Of a DNA stretch of 64,000 bases, positions 60,406-64,000 are shown one piece after another. Below the pieces are notes generated by a model. That model did not search any database and was not told the DNA's origin. It was given only the letters and a program-made list of their open reading frames with translations. This stretch comes from Piromyces finnis (Eukaryota; Neocallimastigomycota; Neocallimastigomycetes; Neocallimastigales; Neocallimastigaceae). The DNA is taken from assembly GCA_002104945.1 (NCBI GenBank), contig MCFH01000058.1, forward strand, positions 186,001 through 250,000. The letters run 5' to 3'. The position numbers and the translations under genes were made by a program. Positions within the stretch are counted from its first letter, which is position 1, and each line of letters begins with the position of its first letter.

Positions 60406-61366
60406 TTAACATTCTTCTTCCAGCGGTAGTAGCCATGAATGCTTTTGGTCTATTTATAACCTTATCCTTAAGTTGAGGACAATCCTTTTTAACATGTCCA
60501 GTCCTTTTGCAGAAGAAACATTTTCTTGGTTTAACTGAGGTAGTGGGGCTTTCTTGGTCTATATAATTTCTATATTTTACACCATAAGAGAGGTACCTTG
60601 ATCCTAAGTCTCTGTTATATCTTCGGTTCTTCTTTCCGTCGACATCCATAGGATCTTTTCCAAAGACTTTCCATTCTAATTCTATATTGGCAGCAACGAC
60701 ATTAATTAACTCAGTTAACTTCCTAATTCTTGGGTAAAGGAGCTTAGCTTTTTCCTTGACTGAAGTTGGTAAACCTTCCATAAAGAAATGGATTTTCGCT
60801 TCATCGTTAAAAGACGAGTCTCTAGCCATCTTTTCAAATTCTTCGCAGTAGTCCATGACGTTCTTGAATTGACTTGACTTCAATTTTGCAAGTCGACTAT
60901 TGGCTACATCGGCACTGTTGCAAGTTTTGTAGCGAGCCTTCATTGCCTCGATAAAGTCTTCGTAAGAGTTCAACAGGGGGCTTTCTTCTCTTTCTAAGTC
61001 GGCAAACCATTCGGCGGCGGTTCCTTCCAGGTAGCATCCCAAGATATCCAGCTTGTAGGCGTCGGTAGCATCTTCTTCCAAGTTATATTTAAAGTATTTC
61101 TCCAATCTTGCCAGGAAGTAAAGAAGTTCACTTCTTTTTCCCGAAAATCTTGGAGGTTTTGGGATGAGTTTTCCCCTGGTGTTAACGCTTTTACCAGTCT
61201 CATCCTCAATATCCATCATGGAACTCGCCTCAGAGCCTGCGTCACTGACTCCAGCTATTCCATCGTCACGGTTGTCTAACATTCTATATCTAGTATTCAT
61301 ATTACTACTTAATAAACAACAAATAGTCAACCAATATTTAATATCCCAATTATTTATACTATTCAA
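60380..61366 (-). CDS. Gy1 gag with CCHC zinc knuckle
   Basis: 328 codons; a second ATG at 61300 (MNTRYRMLDN) is an equally good start. Capsid-type segment (PPRFSGKRSELLYFLARLEKYF...GTAAEWFADLE...YEDFIEAMKARYK) and the knuckle CFFCKRTGHVKKDC, then a basic tail. About 400 nt of leader, with an A run (plus T run 61618-61642), separate it from the 5' LTR. Confidence 0.92.
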   Translation of the reverse strand: MNSINNWDIKYWLTICCLLSSNMNTRYRMLDNRDDGIAGVSDAGSEASSMMDIEDETGKSVNTRGKLIPKPPRFSGKRSELLYFLARLEKYFKYNLEEDATDAYKLDILGCYLEGTAAEWFADLEREESPLLNSYEDFIEAMKARYKTCNSADVANSRLAKLKSSQFKNVMDYCEEFEKMARDSSFNDEAKIHFFMEGLPTSVKEKAKLLYPRIRKLTELINVVAANIELEWKVFGKDPMDVDGKKNRRYNRDLGSRYLSYGVKYRNYIDQESPTTSVKPRKCFFCKRTGHVKKDCPQLKDKVINRPKAFMATTAGRRMLNVYDILLQ

Positions 61367-61611
61367 CTTGACTATTCCTAATTATTTTATTCTTATATTA
61401 AATAAATAATTTAACAACCTTATTATTATACTATACTAACCTTTTTATTATTTACTACTACTAAACTAACAACTAGTTATTAACCAAACTAATATATTTT
61501 TATTATTACTATTTATTGATTATTAACTATTAAACTATTTTAACAACAAATTATTCTATACCAAATAATTATAAAATACCCCGAAATTAACTAAAATTAA
61601 TTTCTAACAAA

Positions 61612-61647
<36 letters not shown>

Positions 61648-61772
61648 TAATATATTTTATATAATCCCCGAATTTAATTCTATTATTAAATTCTCACTAT
61701 AATTAATTTTTTTTTTTATAATATTATTTTCTATTACTATTCGTATACAAAGGTGAACTTCCTATTCTAATA

Positions 61773-61783
61773 AGTTGGAAAAT
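61773..61783 (-). promoter_or_regulatory. Gy1 self-priming primer site
   Basis: Eleven bases abutting the 5' LTR, minus strand ATTTTCCAACT, complementary to AGTTGGAAAAT in the LTR (plus 62043-62053), with mismatch at the next base. The inner copy starts 36 bases after the first T of TATAAATAAAG (plus 62079-62089). Upstream arm CAACTAT and downstream ATAGTTG form a hairpin around the presumed start site. Confidence 0.8.
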
Positions 61784-62577
61784 TGTAAAATATTCTAAAC
61801 TAAGTTCAGGTTTGTATACACTCAATATTCTAAACTACACTCTAAATTATTTTTAATTTTTTATATTTTATTTATTAAATTATTTTAAAATAACTAAACT
61901 AAAACAACCGTTGATTACTTTACCGTGAAGGATATTTTACCAGAGCCCTCACTAGGTAATCAATTTATTTTATTTAAAACTAAAATTATTAATCTAAACT
62001 ATAAACTAATGTTAATTTATCTATACTAAATTAACCTATACGATTTTCCAACTATCGTTTCAATAGTTGAAAAATTTTCTTTATTTATACTTTTTAAATA
62101 AATTGAATAAATTCTAATATACATGTTTTAATATTATAATTTTACATTGTTTACATTTATACATTTATTAAAAGAAATTATTTGTATTAAACTATTTAAA
62201 TTCAATTTATTTACTACAGAATTTTCTAAACTTAAAATAAAGTTTTGATTTATTTACTATATGGTTGATTATATTTCAAACATATATTCAATTTATTTAT
62301 TTCTAATTTTGAGGCTTAGTTTATAAAAAAAATTTTTTATTATCTAAAATATTTATTGGTTAAAATTTATTTAATTTAAAATTTTATTTTATCATCAAAA
62401 ACTTTATCTTATCATAAAATTATATTTTACATAAATTTATGTTAATGTATTGTGATATAAATTTTATGGAAATTTACGGTACATTAATTTAATACATTAT
62501 ACATTATTTTAAATACGTATTAAATACATTATTCTATTAATACAATATTTTACAAATTATTTATCATCTTCAAAATT

Positions 62578-63130
62578 TCGTTCCAGTTTTTATCCTGGTT
62601 GTTAAGGCGTTTCCTTAGCATACATAAGGCTTCTGGTTCGACCCCGCAGATGTCAGTGCCTGTGGATTTTCCCACTGGGTTTGCCATGGGTTGGGTTATG
62701 ATATTCAGGTAAGTATAAATGAACTTTCTAATTTACTACTATGATAATAACACTCGTCTAGCCGGCCTGAGAGGGTCTAGTGTACATGGTACATTCCAAA
62801 TTAGAACTTAATAAGTGGTGACTTAGGCTATGCCAAAAACACACAATATTCCTTAATCAATTTAAGTGTAAACATTAGGGGGCGGTTGACACGTGATCAA
62901 ATTGACTATAAGAGGCTTAGCATTGTAGTTGTGAAATATCGTACAACGACATGCATCTAATGTACATGGATTAAGTGAGCGTCGAAGCTGAAGAAACAGT
63001 ATGACAGACCAGGAGGGTCACAACCACCTAGCAATAGGAATGAGCCAACGTTTCTCTAAGAACCACCATTGGAGCTAACTCTGATCGATGGGAGAAATGC
63101 ACTCGGAAGTTAAAAAAAAAAAAAAAAAAA
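62578..63130 (+). mobile_element. tRNA-type SINE with LINE-like tail
   Basis: 553 bp, clearly richer in G+C than its surroundings. Head: A-box-like TGGTTGTTAAGG (62596-62607) and B-box GGTTCGACCCC (62635-62645), spaced as in a tRNA gene. Tail: 62977-63018 matches LINE-A 967-1010 (GCTGAAGAAACAGTA, CCAGGAGGG). Ends in about 20 A. Target duplication: TTTCTTCAAAATT at 63131-63143; the left copy is split by R-B into 54094-54099 and 62571-62577. No ORF. A Pol III transcript mobilised by the LINE is the likely biology. Confidence 0.8.
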
Positions 63131-63271
63131 TTTCTTCAAAATTATGAATTATTTTTAAGTATTTCATTATTAAAATAAATATAAAAAAAACTAGATGCAT
63201 ATATTACCATTTATTTTAATTTAAGCTATTATTTTTCATACTATTACCAAAACAACTATTAAAAGATTAAT

Positions 63272-63852
63272 ATTTAAAATAAACATATGATTAATCATTT
63301 AACACTTGATCTGTTAACCTATTTTATGTTAACTGTTACACCTAAATGGTTTAGTTCTATTTTTAGTAATAGTCATTATCATTAATTAAATTAATATAAT
63401 TAAAATTTCTATTGATAAATTTTTAATTTTTGTAAAGTCATAAGAAGTGTTTATGATCCATACTTGATATCATATTGATTCTAATTTACCTATTAAAATC
63501 TTTGAATGATCATAACTTCTTTAAATGACCAGTTAGAAGGACCGCGATTGTACCACAATATAGCTTTTTCCCTAAGCTTTCTAATAAACTTGGTTTCACA
63601 GCCGTAGTACTTACAGCCGCAGCGTTCGTTTTGGCGAATTATGCCTAGTTTCGTGTTTGTTTATTTTTAGCTAAGGATAGTGTATTGATATTAAATTTTT
63701 GAAATCATAACCCTTTCACTGAATCAAAATTTAAAAGGTGACTTTTAAAGGTGTTTTAAAATAATTATTGGAATCATTTAATTATAATTATTATGTTTAA
63801 TTAATTATAGATATTATCTGAATTTGTTTTAAATCCAGTTAATATCTTCACA
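63272..63852. repeat. LTR family V, 5'-truncated (V3)
   Basis: Matches the last 580 bp of V1/V2, ending ATCTTCACA. The left 400 bp are missing. Confidence 0.75.
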
Positions 63853-63907
63853 TATCACTTTCTATATTCATTTATAGAATTAATATAATATTCTACCTGA
63901 TCAATGA
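63853..63907 (+). repeat. LTR family R, terminal scrap, reversed
   Basis: TATCACTTTCTATATTCATTTATAG is the reversed R hairpin region; ends CTGATCA. Confidence 0.5.
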
Positions 63908-64000
63908 TGATATAATTTGATAATAATTTTAATTTTGAATTTTACTTCAAAAAGTGATTATTATATTATATCTTTTGTTATAACTATATAAGTTATATTG
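63908..64000 (+). repeat. LTR family S start (S5), cut by the window edge
   Basis: TGATATAATTTGATAATAATTTT... identical in layout to S2 and S3, including the two-tier hairpin; continues past the window. Confidence 0.75.

Larger units (their letters stand above)
56050..62554 (-). mobile_element. Gy1, chromodomain Ty3/gypsy element
   Basis: LTRs 56050-56820 and 61784-62554, both 771 bp, differing at about five bases by eye. Ends TGTAAAATATT and AATATTTTACA are perfect 11-bp inverted repeats. Perfect target duplication AATTA (56045-56049, 62555-62559), inside the right LTR of R-B. Gag, protease and pol ORFs lie in three frames. Recent insertion, but possibly damaged. Confidence 0.96.
54100..62566 (-). 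mobile_element. R-B, complete non-autonomous LTR element carrying Gy1
   Basis: Left LTR 54100-54677 (578 bp), internal 54678-55478, right LTR 55479-56049 plus 62560-62566 (578 bp once Gy1 and its duplication are removed). Perfect 4-bp target duplication TCTT (54096-54099, 62567-62570). Internal region: no ORF; minus-strand primer site TGGTGGAGAATCC two bases from the right LTR (55464-55476), purine tract beside the left LTR. The element without Gy1 is only about 2 kb, a TRIM. Its LTRs are nearly identical. Confidence 0.9.

Overview
The window is extremely A+T-rich eukaryotic DNA: poly-A/T runs, long (ATT)n tracts, and Asn/Lys/Ser-rich proteins. It is packed with retroelements and holds very few host genes: three tRNA genes, one intact intron-free gene for a bacterial-looking alpha/beta hydrolase, and one damaged, intron-containing CCA-adding enzyme gene. 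Chromodomain Ty3/gypsy elements, endonuclease-type LINEs and a rumen-bacterium-like hydrolase fit an anaerobic gut fungus (Neocallimastigomycota) best. A dictyostelid is the main alternative. This is inference; no rRNA or diagnostic host gene is present.

Layout. 1-4887: three head-to-tail, 5'-truncated LINE pieces. 4888-12940: old LTR fragments around two divergent, identical tRNA-Cys genes (7025-7096 minus, 10679-10750 plus). 12943-41195: a 28-kb pile of LTR elements directly upstream of tRNA-Trp (41210-41281). It holds three coding elements: Gy2 (21085-36669, Ty3/gypsy, decayed), Gy3 (28643-36615, intact, nested in an LTR of Gy2) and Gp4 (36671-41195, gag-protease only, LTRs identical by eye). 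41310-46412: more solo LTRs. 46413-48745: broken LINE pieces. 49017-50003: hydrolase. 52315-53797: CCA-adding enzyme pseudogene. 54100-62566: a small non-autonomous LTR element (family R) that carries the chromovirus Gy1 (56050-62554) in one LTR. 62578-63130: a tRNA-type SINE with a LINE-like tail. The window ends in further LTR fragments. Family letters (Q, R, S, T, U, V, W, X, Z, AA, BB) are local labels.

Two mechanistic classes of LTR element coexist. Class 1 (Gy1, Gy2, Gy3) has TGTAAAA-type LTR ends, 5-bp target duplications, and an 11-nt primer site abutting the LTR that is complementary to an 11-nt sequence inside the LTR near a TATA-box start region. That is the Tf1 self-priming design. 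Class 2 (Gp4 and families R, S, X, U) has TGATA...TATCA ends and 4-bp duplications. Gp4 and R carry a TGG-type tRNA primer site, and the class sits 13-15 bp upstream of tRNA genes. Peeling the insertions off one at a time shows that each class 2 element upstream of tRNA-Trp landed at the same distance (13 bp for R, 14 bp for S, U and X) and pushed older copies outward.

Further signals: families R, Q and S share a two-tier hairpin at one LTR end with different stem sequences but conserved pairing; Gy3 and Gp4 both show a textbook -1 frameshift signal at the gag stop; nonsense changes in old copies all fit CpA/TpG to TpA change.
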